From the NCBI GenBank assembly GCA_949130495.1, contig OX422221.1, positions 156,419,241 to 156,483,240 of the forward strand: a stretch of DNA of 64,000 nucleotides, in the 5' to 3' direction. Below the pieces are notes generated by a model. It searched no databases and had not been told where the DNA came from. It saw only the letters and a list, made by a program, of their open reading frames with translations. Below are positions 20,799-33,531 of this stretch, one piece after another. This DNA comes from Sambucus nigra (taxonomy: Eukaryota > Streptophyta > Magnoliopsida > Dipsacales > Adoxaceae). Each line of letters starts with the position of its first letter. The stretch's first letter is position 1. Both the position numbers and the translations under genes were made by a program.

Positions 20799-23700
20799 TG
20801 TAATCTCTCTCCCTAGTAAATTAATTCAATTATATTGTGAACATAATTGAAGAGGAGTTAAGTATAAATATGGAAGAATTGTGGGTAAATATTGGAGAGA
20901 AATAAAAAGAAAGAATCAGGGTCATTCGAATGACTTGGGAGGTCGTTTGAGTGAGGAATTTAAGATCGCGAGCTACGTTGCGAGATGCAGGTCTTCTCAC
21001 GATGTTCTACTGACTTACAGGAGTAGGTCGGGCGAAGGTCGCGTGAACCATAGATTGAGCGACAAGAGAAGTCGCTAGAGCGATAAAGTCTTGTTGTTCG
21101 AGCGACGTGAGTCAAGAATTTTAGATCAGATGCCCTTGTGCGCTATCACATTTTGGGCCATTGATTTAGTGTGTTGTCGACCCCAGATCAGTTCAACAAG
21201 GGCAAAATGGGATTTTTGGGCTTAAGGGGTGTTTTATAAGGGTTTTTGGGGGGTTATTTGGGTTTAGTATTATTGGGATAAGATGGAAGAAGAGAGAGAT
21301 AGAGACATAGAGAGAGAAATGGAAGAGATGGGTTATCTTCCACCACCACCAACCACCAAACCACCACTCCACCTTAGACCACCATAAAACCACCACTCCA
21401 CCTTAGACCACCATAAAACCACCACTTTCAAGATGCATTCTTTCACATTTGAACAAAAAAACACCCATTTCCACCATTGTCAAGATAGAGCTACGAATTT
21501 TGGAGTTTTATTTAGGGGTTTTCCTTTGCATAAGATGAAGTGGATCTTGCATTGGAGCTTAAGAGGAAGCATTTGGTAACCCCTTGAGGCCACCTTTGAA
21601 GGTGGGGGCTATTCCTCCTATACCCACACCATCATTAGATCCATTAGAGGTGGGTAACCTTAGTCTTAGTGTAAGAATATCCTTTTTGCATTGTAGTCTT
21701 GTATTTAGACTATTTTAGTAGGGTGTATTTAGTTTAATGGTATATTTGTTGTGTAACATCGTGATAAAAATTTTTATGGAATAAAAATGTCTAATAAAAG
21801 GTTATTTAGTTAAAAATTAAGGGTGGATAATTATTTCAATGTCATAAATAATAAAAGTTGATATTTTATTAAAATGGTATATTTTCTAGTAATTTTGACG
21901 AAAACCATTTTTATGGAATAAAATGTTGCAAAAAATGTGATTTGGTTACAAAATGATATTTTGTTCAAATTAAACAATTAGTAAATATTTCATTGCTTTG
22001 GAATATAGAAAAATGGAATTTTATGAAAATAAGCATTTCTAGAAGTATTGGTGTTAGATATTTTATGAAATAAAATGCTTGGGAATAACTGTTTACTTGG
22101 TAAATATTTGGTGAAAATTTGTTTAAACCACGTAGTAGGATTTTTGAGTTCGAAATCAATCTTATCGTGCATATAAACTTGTAGTAATTTGACATACAAT
22201 GTATAAAAAAGTTTAAAGAAGATTTTGTTGTGTTTAAATAAGAAATAATAAAAGTTGGGATTATATTCTTCAATATATATGTAAGTGGGACTAAAAGACA
22301 AAATGTCTATGAAGTTAAATGCTACATGTTAAATAAAAGTAAAGTTAATTTCCTTATAAGAGTAGTCTTAAGTGTGAATGTATTTCTTGAATGAAGAACT
22401 AGAGAAATGTGTGCTGGGGAGATACTGATAAAAAACATTAATTAAGTGTTAATGGGAAATAATATTATCACTTATGGAGTTAAAAACAAGAAAAGGTGTA
22501 AAAGTGTTTCCAATAAAGTAAAAGATTACTACAAGTGTAAAAAGGTGTTAATGGATTAAAAACACTTAAGAAGTTGGTGTGAGTAACTTAATAGTTTTTT
22601 GACAAAATTAACACTTGTGAAAATGGAGTAAAAAGTGATTTTGGAAATAAATGGGTAAAATGATAATTTTGAATCAAATGAAAATATTGGGAATGGTGTT
22701 ACATAATTGGTCCTAATCGAATATGATAGTTGGAAAAAAAAATCAATGTTACGGTATAAGGGACATGAACGGGTAAAATTTCAATGTGTAACACAAATTG
22801 GGGTGGTGACGTCCCGAATTTTGGCTTCAGCTGGGTAAAAAGAAAAGGAAATAATGTGGATATTTGCAAAATATTAAAACACATTAAAGGTAATCGAATT
22901 ACACCGGCATATAACGAGAAGGCCCCGAATCCCTTGGATGAAAAGCCCTAAATCACTGGCTAGAGCATATAGTGCGCATAGCCGTCTGTGTGGAGCCTGT
23001 GTAAGTATGCGGTATTGGAAGATTCTGAGAAAAGTGAAATAAAGTATGGAAAATATCAAGAAATGGGTTGTGTGGTATATGTTAATATAACCTAACTTGA
23101 ATGAATGTAATAAATGTTCCCGTGAAGGTCAAATGGACAAGTTAATGCGTAAATCTACTAATGTCCAAAAGATAAGGAAAAGAGTTAAAGAAAGTTGGTA
23201 GTTGGGTGGTTAAGCCACCCAAATGGTCAAACCCATATTTAACACAAGAATTTATTGTAAAAAGTATTTTTTAAAGATTGAATAAGTATCTTCTAACACG
23301 GTGAATGCCTGTGTTGAAAATGCGATTTTTAATAAAAATACTAAAGTGTATTGAAATGAATGAAGGGTAAAATTTTGGTAAACGAATGGGTATGACTAAA
23401 TCAAGTTTCATGGTTTCAAGTGTTGAACCGGATGTGTTAAATAAAGTGGGAAATGTTAAGTATGACTAAAGGAAGTCTTTACTAGATTAAGGTAAAGTAA
23501 TCTGGATAAGTAAGATTCTTCGAAAGTAAAACGGTTAATACATTGGGTGTATATTTACAAAGTTATACCAAGGTAGATATATACATATTTTTCGCATGCA
23601 TGTGGTTGTAGGTTGTGAGTATTCCTTTATGTCATTCGTTTCTATACTCTTTGTATAAATCCCACTGTGCATAACCTCACATCCCCACTTTGTTATGGAA

Positions 23701-23982
23701 AGTTGGGACTGGGTTTCGTATTTTGAGGGAATTTTATGTGTAAGTATATTTTATTTGTATTGCGTTAGTAGCTCTATATACTTGGACTTCAGGGTGCTCC
23801 CCATGAGTCCCTTATGTAATTTATCTTGAAACTGGGATCGTATGCTAACAAGTGAAATGTTAACTAAAATAAAAGTGGACTAGCAACATTATATAGGTTG
23901 TTCCATTGCACTTCACACCTAACACTCGGATTGAACAGAGTTGGCTCATATGTAACCCATAAATATGGGTCGGGGCATTACT
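20799..23982 (+). repeat. 5' LTR of B
   Basis: It starts TGTAAT and ends about GGGGCATTAC(T), where the 3' LTR has GGGGCGTTGCA, so the final A appears mutated. A TATAAATA word lies at 20863-20870, 65 bp in, and a GA-rich tract is at 21281-21327. The LTR carries palindromic words between 20921 and 21107. No genuine coding sequence is seen. Confidence 0.85.
20921..21107. repeat. Palindromic word cluster in B LTR
   Basis: GTCATTCGAATGAC at 20921-20934 is a perfect 14 bp palindrome. GTCGCTAGAGCGAT (21071-21084) and GTTCGAGCGAC (about 21096-21106) are near-palindromes. The counterpart in the 3' LTR at 27461-27640 includes GTTGTTCGAGCGACAAC (27477-27493). Confidence 0.75.
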
Positions 23983-26900
23983 AATGGTATCAGAGATCTA
24001 GGTTCAAGGCTCTTTTAAGTGTGATGTGGTCAGTCGGTGTTGGATCTTTCGGCATCACTGTGGTTTGGGTCGGTCATGCTAGTTTGGCGATGGTTTAGTT
24101 TGTGTCCACAACGGTAAAGTCTAGGAGGTTTGCATGACATATTAGATTAGTGCCAAGTGTCACATGATTGGGTTGATGATTATTAATCACTTCTGCGTTT
24201 CTGATTAGAATTGTGGAAATTTACGGGTGTCCATACAAGTCTATAGTGGTGACACCGTGGTTATTAGTGTGAGGTGCATATGTTCAATTTCGATGACGTA
24301 AACTCAATTAATGTATCGGTAGAGTGAAATGAAGCCCAAATGGCAAGTGTCACAAGTTGCATATAATCAACGGTAGGGTGTTTCGATTATGAACAAATGT
24401 TTGGTGATTGAAAAGGGACGTGTACAACCCTTAGGTACGATGATTATGGGTAGTTAATGCCGGTTATGTATAGAGGAAAATTCAATTGATAGAACTTTGG
24501 TGTACACAAGAGGTTGTGTAGGCACATAGTAGCAATAACGTGATCATTCGTGTGAGATATATCGTACTACAATTTTGATGATGTGACTAGCCTTGTTAGT
24601 GGAAATGGGGAGTAACATTCATGGCGACCTAGTGGTAAAAGTTATGTATCTTATATTCAGAGACTAAATAGTTGTGTGGAATTAATAAGTATTGAATTAT
24701 AGTGAGAACACATTAGTTCCTTAGTTGAGGAATTTAGTTTTAAATGTATTTTGGTTGGTAATGTGGAATGGAGGAAATTGGATCCCGTGCGACGTCTATG
24801 GTATGAGCCTTGATTATTTTAGGCTATATGCGATGCCCGTATCCTACCAAGAATTATATAGTCATGTTAACTCATAGGTTGGAACTTGTCATGATAATAG
24901 CATAGTGAGGAAATTTTGGTTCCCATAGTCGAAGAGCCATTGAGGATTTGTCGACGCATATGTTGAGGTTTTTAGGCTATAGGTGACGTCCTGTATCCTA
25001 TAATGACCCGTAGTAGTAGTAATTATGGTTGGTACATGAATTATAGTGACAGAAGTTAGGATGAAAGGTAAGGTTAGTACCTACGTGCAGAAACTTATTT
25101 TATCCACCGAGGAAATGGCTAGGTGCGAGGTAATCCTAATGTGTAAGTGGCTCATAATCACTTTGAGTTGTCATAGGACAAATTTGTGTGTGGCATCGTT
25201 GAGGATGAACATCGAATTTTATGATGTCTTGAGGTGTTTGAGGATTAAGGCTCACTATTGATTGGAGCTCATGGACTATTATCTTATGAGCACCAAATAA
25301 TATTGATCTGGGTATCGAAAGGTTTTACGAGTGCACCTAAGATAATACTGATTTAGATGATGAAATCTCTCCAAATTTAGGGCTTTCACATGAAATGTGT
25401 TTAGTGTTCTTAAGAGACCAATTATGTTCTGTAAGAAGAAGAAGCAGAATTCGTAGTAATGATTAAGTTGAGGGTCAGTTTATGATCCGAATTTAACACT
25501 CATATAGGGTACGTGCCGGGTATGGTTTTCTAATCGACACATATGGGTGGTGTAATCCCTAAGTTAGAAAGGTAATTGTATCCCTTCATAAGTTATTCTC
25601 GAATGTGATGGAATGGATAGGGGTGTGGTAATACTCGGTTTAGGGATGTACTTCGAAATGTATTTGAGACTTATAGTGATGACGACATGTGGAAGCTGGC
25701 CAATGGCGATTAAATGGGTCTTATCGAAACATGATTATTATGCCAATGTCTTGACATTATAGGCTCAAATAGTCTTAGCAATGTAAGGATTATAAATTGT
25801 CACGTCTTTCCAAGTTATTACGGATTAGAAGATGGAGTTTGATGTGATATTAATTGCCCTTAGGGTACTACTTACGGAGGGTGTGGTCATCACAAAAATT
25901 TCGTGTGTATAGAAAGGATAAGGTAAACTGATGGAAACCTTGAGGTCAAAGGGACACGGTTAGGTGAGTGCCTTGTTTTACTAAGTAATGAATATGGGAG
26001 TTTAGAATCTCGATCGTGATATGTTAAGCAGGGGTAATAGGTTGGTCACGTTGTCATTAGTTATGGAATAAGGTCGATGTAGACAAGGCGTGAGGTATCC
26101 GCCAATCGAAATGGTTTGTCTACGCCAAGGATGTGAAGGGTGGGGCCTTTCTCCCAAGGAAGGAAGTCAGGCATTAACTTCCTAAAGGATCACCGACTCA
26201 AAAATTACGCTAGTATATGAGAATGAATGGTTCCAATTTAAATTTTCAGGACTAGTGACCCAGGCTAGGTTACATGGATGGAACTGGTACTCGGTGAGAG
26301 TTTTATGAATAAGTGGTAAGGATTCAAGTACACGATGTAGGTTCACTTCCATGAGTCAGAATAGAATGTCTATGGGAAGAATTCCTTTGATGTCTACTTG
26401 TCCCTCTGACTTAAGGATGTTCCTCTCGATTTTGGTAATCGGATTTAGTGTTCTCACGTGTGTGGTGACTCAGATTGGTGCCTTGTCTTAGTACGACGTG
26501 GTTAGGCTCGGGAGAGCGTGGTGGACTGTGTTTGGTAAATTCAACTCAGTAACTGGTTGCGTTCATTTGAGGTAATATTACTATTTCATAAAGTTTTATG
26601 TACGGTTGGCAATGCCTCCGGTCACTCGATTGGTTCGTAGTATCAATCCCCATTAGACTAGTGGACCCTAGACTGGCCGACTCTACTGATAGTGGATCGG
26701 ATTGTGAAGAGAAGTTTAATGGTTTAATAATACAATATGGTGTTGGAAATTGAGGAAAAAATTATTACATGATGTTTCTCTGCCACAATGAATGTATTAG
26801 GGTTAGACTCTAGTGAGTACTTAAGGATGAGATGCTTAAGTAGCATTAGGTTCATCAGAGTGACACATCGGAAGATGTCACCGGATGTACAATAATGATT

Positions 26901-27339
26901 TAATGGATTTATTATTCCATAGAGTAAGAGATAACATGGTATGGTTATCGACAAATTCATGCGAGTAATATAGTTAGGATAACCTAGGAATTTGTGACAC
27001 ATAGGATGTGCGGTCCTAAGCTAGAAATTGACTTTGGTGATATATACGATTGATGGTTGTATCATGAATTTATTTGGGTGAACGTTGATCAATAGGAATG
27101 ATTTGAATTTGATCATAAGGCGAATGGATACTCGGAGTCGAGTAGGTAGTGTCGCGGATGACAAAATGGTGATCATTAGATCATGTGGCATGCTAAGTAC
27201 TTGGTGACATTCGTGTTGAGGACAATGATGGTTTCTCCTTAGAAGCTTTTGTGATTTTGAATAAAGGTTGGTGGACCCCATGCGTTGAAAATTAATGGAA
27301 TGAGAATTTTGGGGACGAAATTCCCCAAGGAGGGAAGTT
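23983..27339 (+). mobile_element. Internal region of B, no recognisable polyprotein
   Basis: TGGTATCAGAG at 23985-23995 is the primer site, with three bases between it and the conserved LTR end. Near the 3' end, 27305-27330 reads like the last codons and tail of a plant gypsy pol (GGGGACGAAATTCC), then AAGGAGGGAAGTT as polypurine tract. Between these I found no Gag, protease, reverse transcriptase or integrase motif on either strand. A degenerate direct repeat (TTTTAGGCTATA and TGTATCCTA-type words) is at about 24820-24850 and 24968-25000. The region is either very decayed pol or that of a non-autonomous (LARD-like) element. Confidence 0.65.
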
Positions 27340-27655
27340 TGTAATGTCCCACCCCAGTAAATTAATTAAATTGTATTGTGACATTAATTGAACAGGAGTT
27401 AAGTATAAATATGGAATGGGTAAATATTAGAGAGAAATAAAAAGAAAGAATCAGGTTCATTCAAATGACTTGGGAGGTTGTTCGAGCGACAACTTTAAGG
27501 TTGCGAGATGTAGGGCTTCTCGTGATGTGCTACTGCCTTACAGTAACAGGTCCCGCGAAGGTCGCACGAACCATGGATCGAGTGACAAGATAAGTCATTG
27601 GAGTCATATAAACTTTTCGTTCAAGCGACATGAGTGGGGAATTTTAGATCAGATG
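27340..27655 (+). repeat. 3' LTR of B, first piece
   Basis: It starts TGTAATGTCCC directly after the polypurine tract and matches 20799-21124 of the 5' LTR. It is cut by solo LTR C after AGATG. Confidence 0.85.
27651..27655. repeat. Left target site duplication of C
   Basis: AGATG, repeated at 31347-31351 after the solo LTR. Confidence 0.85.
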
Positions 27656-28442
27656 TGTAACACCCCGCCTAATTAAATACCGGGTGGCCAGTCCCATACC
27701 AAATTAAAACAGAATATACAGTTGGCTCATTCTTAGCATCACTATTGAAAACATTTACAACTCACCCAATACCCAATTAAGCTGGTGTTAAAAACTTTCC
27801 AAATTTAAATTTCAACAAAACCATTTTTAGTTTAAGAATAACACAACACATTTTATTCTACAACACTGATAACCCAATAACACAAAAGAATTTAAATGCA
27901 ATTGGAATAAACATTCCCAAATAATATTAATCCATTACAGTAATCCCATCAATGTTAAATGTATTAAAAAGTCCCGAATACAATAGTATTTGACCTCGAT
28001 AGAAAAGATAACTGAATTCTTTGGGCGACATGCCCTAACTAAGAATACTGCGAATCAAAAAGATGATAGGCGTTTAAGAAAAAACTCCATAGCTCCATAG
28101 TTCGACATAATCCGTTAAGGTTGGCGTCCCTATCGCTGGACACCTGATATAGAGATACAATAGAAGAGAAAATATGCATGGAAACGGGTCAGAGCCCGAA
28201 TGTGTAGATGATTTTTAAAATAGCAAGTATTTAACAAGTGCAATAAAGAATTTATTATGTACATGTTAGATCCAACTCTCACTTGCTATTCTCACCTCTC
28301 AACTAGAGTGCACACTTAACGTTTCCTATTAACCTCCTAGTTAATGGTTCCTCTTTTCTAGTCTCCATATTATAATTCCATTCCCATATCATAATCCCCG
28401 TATGTCCCATACCATACGTCACATTATTATTCATTTACATTT

Positions 28443-28562
28443 CTCCTTTATATGATTAGTTTCTCATTAACATGAATCATTACTCATTAACATGAATCGT
28501 TTCTCATTAACATGAATTATTACTCATTAATATGAATCGTTTCTCATTAACATGGGTTAAGC
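28443..28562. repeat. Tandem short repeat with hairpin potential in C
   Basis: Five units of the type CTCATTAACATGAAT follow each other, alternating with CGTTT and CATTA spacers. Each unit contains TCAT-TAAC-ATGA, a small hairpin. It resembles the hairpin series in LTR E. Confidence 0.75.
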
Positions 28563-29220
28563 TTTTCAATTCTATAAGCATAAACATTCATTAACTTAAT
28601 TCCATTATCTTTCTCTATTCACCATTATCTACAATTATCAACGTAGATAGATTTAACCACAATATATATATCCATTCAATCATTTAATCCATTATATATA
28701 TATTCATATATAATACGGCACCCTGAGTCACAGCTGTGGTGCAATGCATTACTCTGATATAATTTCCCATCATCGCAGGTCGCCGAATAGGGGACTAAAG
28801 GTTCGGTAAGATTACACGAACCACAAACAACAACAAACAAATTGGAGGCGAACATAGTTCTCGTATCCATGGGTCACGCACATACCTACGTACCCACAGT
28901 CCGCAGACTTATCAAATCCCCGATAAGTCTTTCATAGACCTATGTTCTCGAGCGACAAATCAAAGATCTCATGGATTCATCAGGATATGACTGCCCTCAC
29001 GCACAAACCTCCCACCGATAGCAAGTAAGCTAGGTATGTCATACACATAAATCATCAATCAATCAAATAGGTATTATCATACCTATAATATAATATCAAT
29101 AAGGTAATTATCACTACCCTAAGATATTTCCCATACGTAGCATTATATCTCTTTTAAATTCCACGTATTAAAATATCATATCTTTACTTCATAATTTAAT
29201 TATCCTCGCATCCTATAACA

Positions 29221-29345
29221 TATTTCCACTCCCGACATCGTTAAGGTTCATGCGCGGAGCGTCTCGCAAAGCAAAATCCAAACAAGGAACCCCTCCAATA
29301 CACTACTACTTAACTTTGTCGATCGAGGAGGTCCGACAACTTTAA
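29221..29345 (-). repeat. Recurrent cassette, copy 1 (in C)
   Basis: Plus-strand landmarks are CCCGACATCGTTAAGG, GGAGCGTCTCGCAAAGC, CCAAACAAGGAACCCC and CACTACTACTT. The sense relative to the host element is taken as the minus strand. Confidence 0.85.
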
Positions 29346-29464
29346 ATACGCGATCAGGATAACCTCATACTCTCTTTCAACCAAATGTATTCCAAACTCC
29401 CATCTCTATCCAGGAGCCATACCACTACGCTCTTATAATTTATTTATCCTCGCATCCTATAACA

Positions 29465-29590
29465 TCTCTCCACTCCCGACGTCGTTAAGGTTCATGCGCG
29501 GAGCGTCTCGCAAAGAAAAATCCAAACAAGGAACCCCTCCAATACACTACTACTTAACTTTGTCGATCGATGAGGTTCGACAACTTCAAC
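29465..29590 (-). repeat. Recurrent cassette, copy 2 (in C)
   Basis: Same landmarks as copy 1, 244 bp further on. Confidence 0.85.
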
Positions 29591-30171
29591 TATGCAATCG
29601 GGATAACCTCATACCTTTACAAAATCAATAATGAGCTTAAACTCAATCCTTGATGTTCAAATTGTAACCCTAAGGCTACCCTCCCTCAATACACAAGATT
29701 CAAATAGGTTTTTCCTCAACATATATTCAGTAAGAATTCACTAATATCCTACTAGTCCATAACATCATTTCTCCCGAATTACTACGAGTTTAATTCTCCT
29801 TTTAATTAAGGTTAAAATCGATAGTTTCAAATCTCTTATAAACACATCTTGTTTCACTTAGGATTAAACCCTCTTGTAAACTTAAGGATACCCATGTGTT
29901 ATATTCAATCACCCCTACTGGTCCTATCTTAAATCCTCATACATCCCCATTTGGAATTTAACAAATGAATCTAGCAACCGAAATTCCATTCAATATAATT
30001 TTCATCATTTAAATCACATGAATCCAAATCAAATTAATTCAAATCTTATCAAGGGTTTACTGATATTTTCTAAGTCCCATAATATCCAAATAATAATCAC
30101 CAAATATCCACAAAAGGTTTGGGATAATAATCAACATTTTAAAAAGAAACAACTTTACATATTCTGGGGAG

Positions 30172-30209
30172 GTCGATCGATCGAAGGCAGGAGTCGATCG
30201 ATCGATCGC
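30172..30209. repeat. TCGA-core palindrome pair in C
   Basis: Runs GTCGATCGATCGA (30172-30184) and a 17-base run (30193-30209) match the A pair in design and spacing. Confidence 0.8.
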
Positions 30210-31346
30210 TCAGGTCCAAGCCTGGTTTTCTGCATTTTCTGCAACTACGGGTTTCACCATTTTTACTCATTCAAACCTTCATATTAACCTCCAAAATGAG
30301 TTATAATTATTTCTACATGATATATCAACATATATGAACGATTTCCAATACTCTAAACATCCTAGAATCATCAAGGGATTGGATTAAAAGCATGTTTCTC
30401 TCCTTATTTCCAGAAAATCATCAACATATTAAATTCAAGAACACTTCAATGGTTTTTCAGATTTTTCTTCAACATATTCATGATCATTTCGTAGATTAAT
30501 ATCATCCTACAATATAAGTTTACTTCCTATATTATTTCAGTTTCTATAAATCCATATAACAACTCCATTATGTCTTCCAAACAAGAAAATCATCTATTTT
30601 CATAATTATTCTAACATGGACAATATACGAACTTAAGTTGCAATTATCAAACGCTTGCCTTTACTGAAGGTATGATCCTTTGGTGTAGTATATCTCAGTT
30701 GGTTTTCCCTTTTCCGGTCAAACTTCGGTGGTGGTTGGTGGTGGTGAACCTTGGTTCTTGTTCTTCTCCTTCCCAAGTAGGCTTTTCCCTTCCCAAGCAC
30801 TCTTACACTCTCTCTAGGAAGATGAATTCTATATTTTGTGTAGAGGAGATGAATAACCCACATACACTTAATCTACCAATTCTTATAATAGGCAAAAATC
30901 AGAAATCACTATTCACCCCCTAGAAAAATGACCAAAATGCCCTTTCGGGTTGTCTGTTCATTTCCAAATGACCCGAGACTCAAAATTAACACCCAAATAG
31001 ACTTTTTTTACTATTTCGAACCTTCCGGACACAACGACGCAGTCGAAGTGACTATAAGGTCGATAGAAAATAAATTTCCTTTTTAATTTAATAAACTAGT
31101 CCCGACACGTCCCATACCGCGTCTGACTAAAAATATAAATTACCGAATTTATATCATACAGTCATATCAATGACATCACATTCATATATTACCTAAATAT
31201 CTTTAAGTAATATTCAGAATCATCCATTTTAATATCCACCGTCTGGATAAAAACCCAAATGAATTAATTAATAATAAAATCCAATTAATCCATTAATTTA
31301 AAATATAACCCATTTTAAAAGTCATTTAAAATTACGGGGTATTACA

Positions 31347-31404
31347 AGATGCCCTTGTGTGCTGTCACATTTGGGCCATTGATTTTATGTGTTGTCGAGC
31401 CAAG
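31347..31404 (+). repeat. 3' LTR of B, second piece
   Basis: It opens with the right AGATG duplication of C and ends CCAAG before D. It matches about 21131-21188 of the 5' LTR (GTGTTGTCGA). Confidence 0.8.
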
Positions 31405-32222
31405 TGTAACAACCCTCTCTTTCGGTAGCCTATTTTATATTTATTTACTATGTGTAGTAATTAATTATAAAATGATAGATGTTGAGTAAATATTAATTTA
31501 ATATGAGAAAGGTTAATATTTACTGAAATGTTGTATGATTACCTGATGAGTAGGTAAAAATATCCATGTGGTGATTTATGGTGTCATACGATATAAAATG
31601 ACATTTTGGTTTAATGAGAAACCGGAACTTAAAATGAGTTATAAAATTTTCAAATGAAAAATTAGAGGGTGTAGTTAGTCCCGGTAGGTGCTAAACAGTC
31701 AAAATAAGTGCCATATTGTATTTTGGCATTTCGGACACTTTTGACTGGTTATAGCTTAAGTGCAGTGCGATTTATTATATCGCGTATTAGACATTTAAGT
31801 GGGCTCTTTAGACTTAAGCCTCGTTTTATTTTTCCCCAACCCCATTTCTACTATTCCTTTTCTTTCAAAAATTGAGCCCTAGAGAGAGAGAGAGAGGGAG
31901 AAAGAAAAAAGCTTTGGAGAAAAGAGAGATTGGAGCTTGGATCTTGCTTGCATCTTCTTCAAATCTGATTTTCTACATTAAGGCAAGTTATCTACTTGCT
32001 ATTATATTATTTAAGGAGAATAATTTGTTGTGATAGTTAAGAATTGCTGTGTTTAACCATTTTAGGGTTTTGTTGGATTTATGGGTATTAACCCTTGGAA
32101 ATTGATTTGGATGATTAATATTGTAAATGATGGTAATTAGACATATTTGTGGTGTATTAGTTCCATTAAATGATGTGGTCTTTGGTTGTTGGAAGAAGAA
32201 ATAGGGAGGCTAGGTCTGCTAT

Positions 32223-32429
32223 GACCGGTCGACCGCGATTATCAGACCGGTCGACCGGGCCTTCGGGGGAGGGCACACTGCCTTCTTTCAAAGGCATAAA
32301 TGTTGAGGCGCGATCGACCGCATTCCCCTTACCGGTCGACCGGCCATGCCGAAGTGAGCTTTCTGCTTTTCTTCTAAGGCAAAAATGTGAGGCGCGGTCG
32401 ACCGTGGTCTTGGGACCGGTCAACCGGTC
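32223..32429. repeat. Three pairs of CCGGTCGACCGG-type palindromes in D
   Basis: Words: GACCGGTCGACCG (32223-32235), GACCGGTCGACCGG (32244-32257), GCGATCGACCG (about 32310-32320), ACCGGTCGACCGG (32331-32343), GCGGTCGACCG (32394-32404), ACCGGTCAACCGG (about 32415-32427). The pairs recur about every 85 bp together with an AAGGCA(T)AAATGT(T)GAGGCGC lead. The 3' LTR has the same set at about 39025-39212, less about 23 bp in the last pair. Confidence 0.88.
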
Positions 32430-33356
32430 CCCTGTTTTCTTCCCAAAATTTTGCTTTTTGACTTTAAATGTTTTCTTTTCTTAGGGACTTAGGAACCTTC
32501 TTGAATGAAGTAAACTTTGTCTTTTAGATTCCTAGTTGAGTCTGGTTGTCACCCTAGAGTGGAATGGATTTCACTTGCGGTTACGTCCAGAGGAGGGGGT
32601 GTTCCAAAGTGATGTTTAGGCATCACTCTTCTTGTTACTTCGTAATAGGAGGATAGCGGTTGTAGGCCCATGTTTGGAGACTTAAGGGCTTATCAAGATT
32701 TTTGAACTTTGGGGACTTGTAGGATCATAACGATCATTTGGAGATTTAGTCAGGACATGTAAATTGAGGAATATTAATGACAATATTCGGGGGGAACTAG
32801 GTTCGTAGAATGAACCCAAATGCTTAAAGGTGATAGGTTCAACTAAAAGGGACCCAAATTGTGTTAATGATGATTGGCTCAAATTGAAGGAACCCAGTTG
32901 TTTAATAATGATAGGTCCGAATAAAAAGAACTAATCACATGGATATTTGAAATGGAATTTGGTAATGGTAATTGAAAATGAAAATGAGATTAAAATGGTA
33001 AATGTTAATTTACTGATTACACACCTCTCTAAATGACATCATAAGGGAAGTTCGTGCGCTTGGTGATGCCCCCTGGCTAGTGAATGCAGGGTGGATATAG
33101 TCCTAGGACGTATGCGGGGTTTTTATATGTTTTTTGCGCTGGTTAGGGGATTTCGGGTGTGGTCCTGACTTTCTCGCAGGCATATGGCCGCTTTCCGACG
33201 TTGCGTTATGATCCCAGGTTGTCTTGTATAGATAGTCCCTGGAAGATGATGATCATTTATGGGCGCCCCCAGTGGGAAAACTCGGAGGGGCGGTCTTGGA
33301 ATCGTTATATGTATATGAATATAACTTTTCAGCGTCAAGTGGGACTTGATGGATAT

Positions 33357-33531
33357 ATGCCATAAAGAGCATGATACGTGCCATAAAGAGCACGGAAATG
33401 AGATTAATGAGATATGTGCCATAAAGAGCACTTGATATTAATGGTATTCCTATTTAGGAATGGAAAGATGAAACGATAAGATAATTAACTATGGAAGTTA
33501 ATAAATGGTTTTATTCCTATTAAGGAATACA
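33357..33531. repeat. Hairpin series in D LTR
   Basis: GTGCCATAAAGAGCAC-type units occur three times (arms GTGC/GCAC), followed by ATTCCTATTTAGGAAT and ATTCCTATTAAGGAAT. The 3' LTR has the same series at about 40108-40280. Confidence 0.75.

Larger units (their letters stand above)
29190..29680. repeat. 244 bp tandem duplication in C
   Basis: The segment with TCCTCGCATCCTATAACAT, the cassette, and GGATAACCTCATAC occurs twice with cassette starts at 29227 and 29471. Differences between copies show that the duplication is not new. Confidence 0.85.
27656..31346 (-). mobile_element. Solo LTR C, related to family A
   Basis: It begins TGTAACACCCCGCC and ends CGGGGTATTACA, 3691 bp, flanked by perfect AGATG duplications and with no primer site or internal domain. 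This is what LTR-LTR recombination leaves behind. The beginning, the end, the hairpin (28123-28144) and the TCGA palindromes resemble LTR A in the same orientation, but the LTR is 1 kb longer. The extra length includes a 244 bp tandem duplication (about 29190-29680) carrying two copies of a cassette also found in D and E, and a short tandem repeat at 28443-28562. Confidence 0.9.

Noticed and set aside
20863..20870. TATAAATA as the promoter of B
   Set aside because: It is only 65 bp from the LTR start and the GA-rich leader lies over 400 bp further; the evidence is too weak for a promoter call.
32223..32429. Regularly spaced repeats in D taken for a CRISPR array
   Set aside because: The words are short palindromes of variable length in a plant LTR, spacers are repeated rather than unique, and no cas genes exist.
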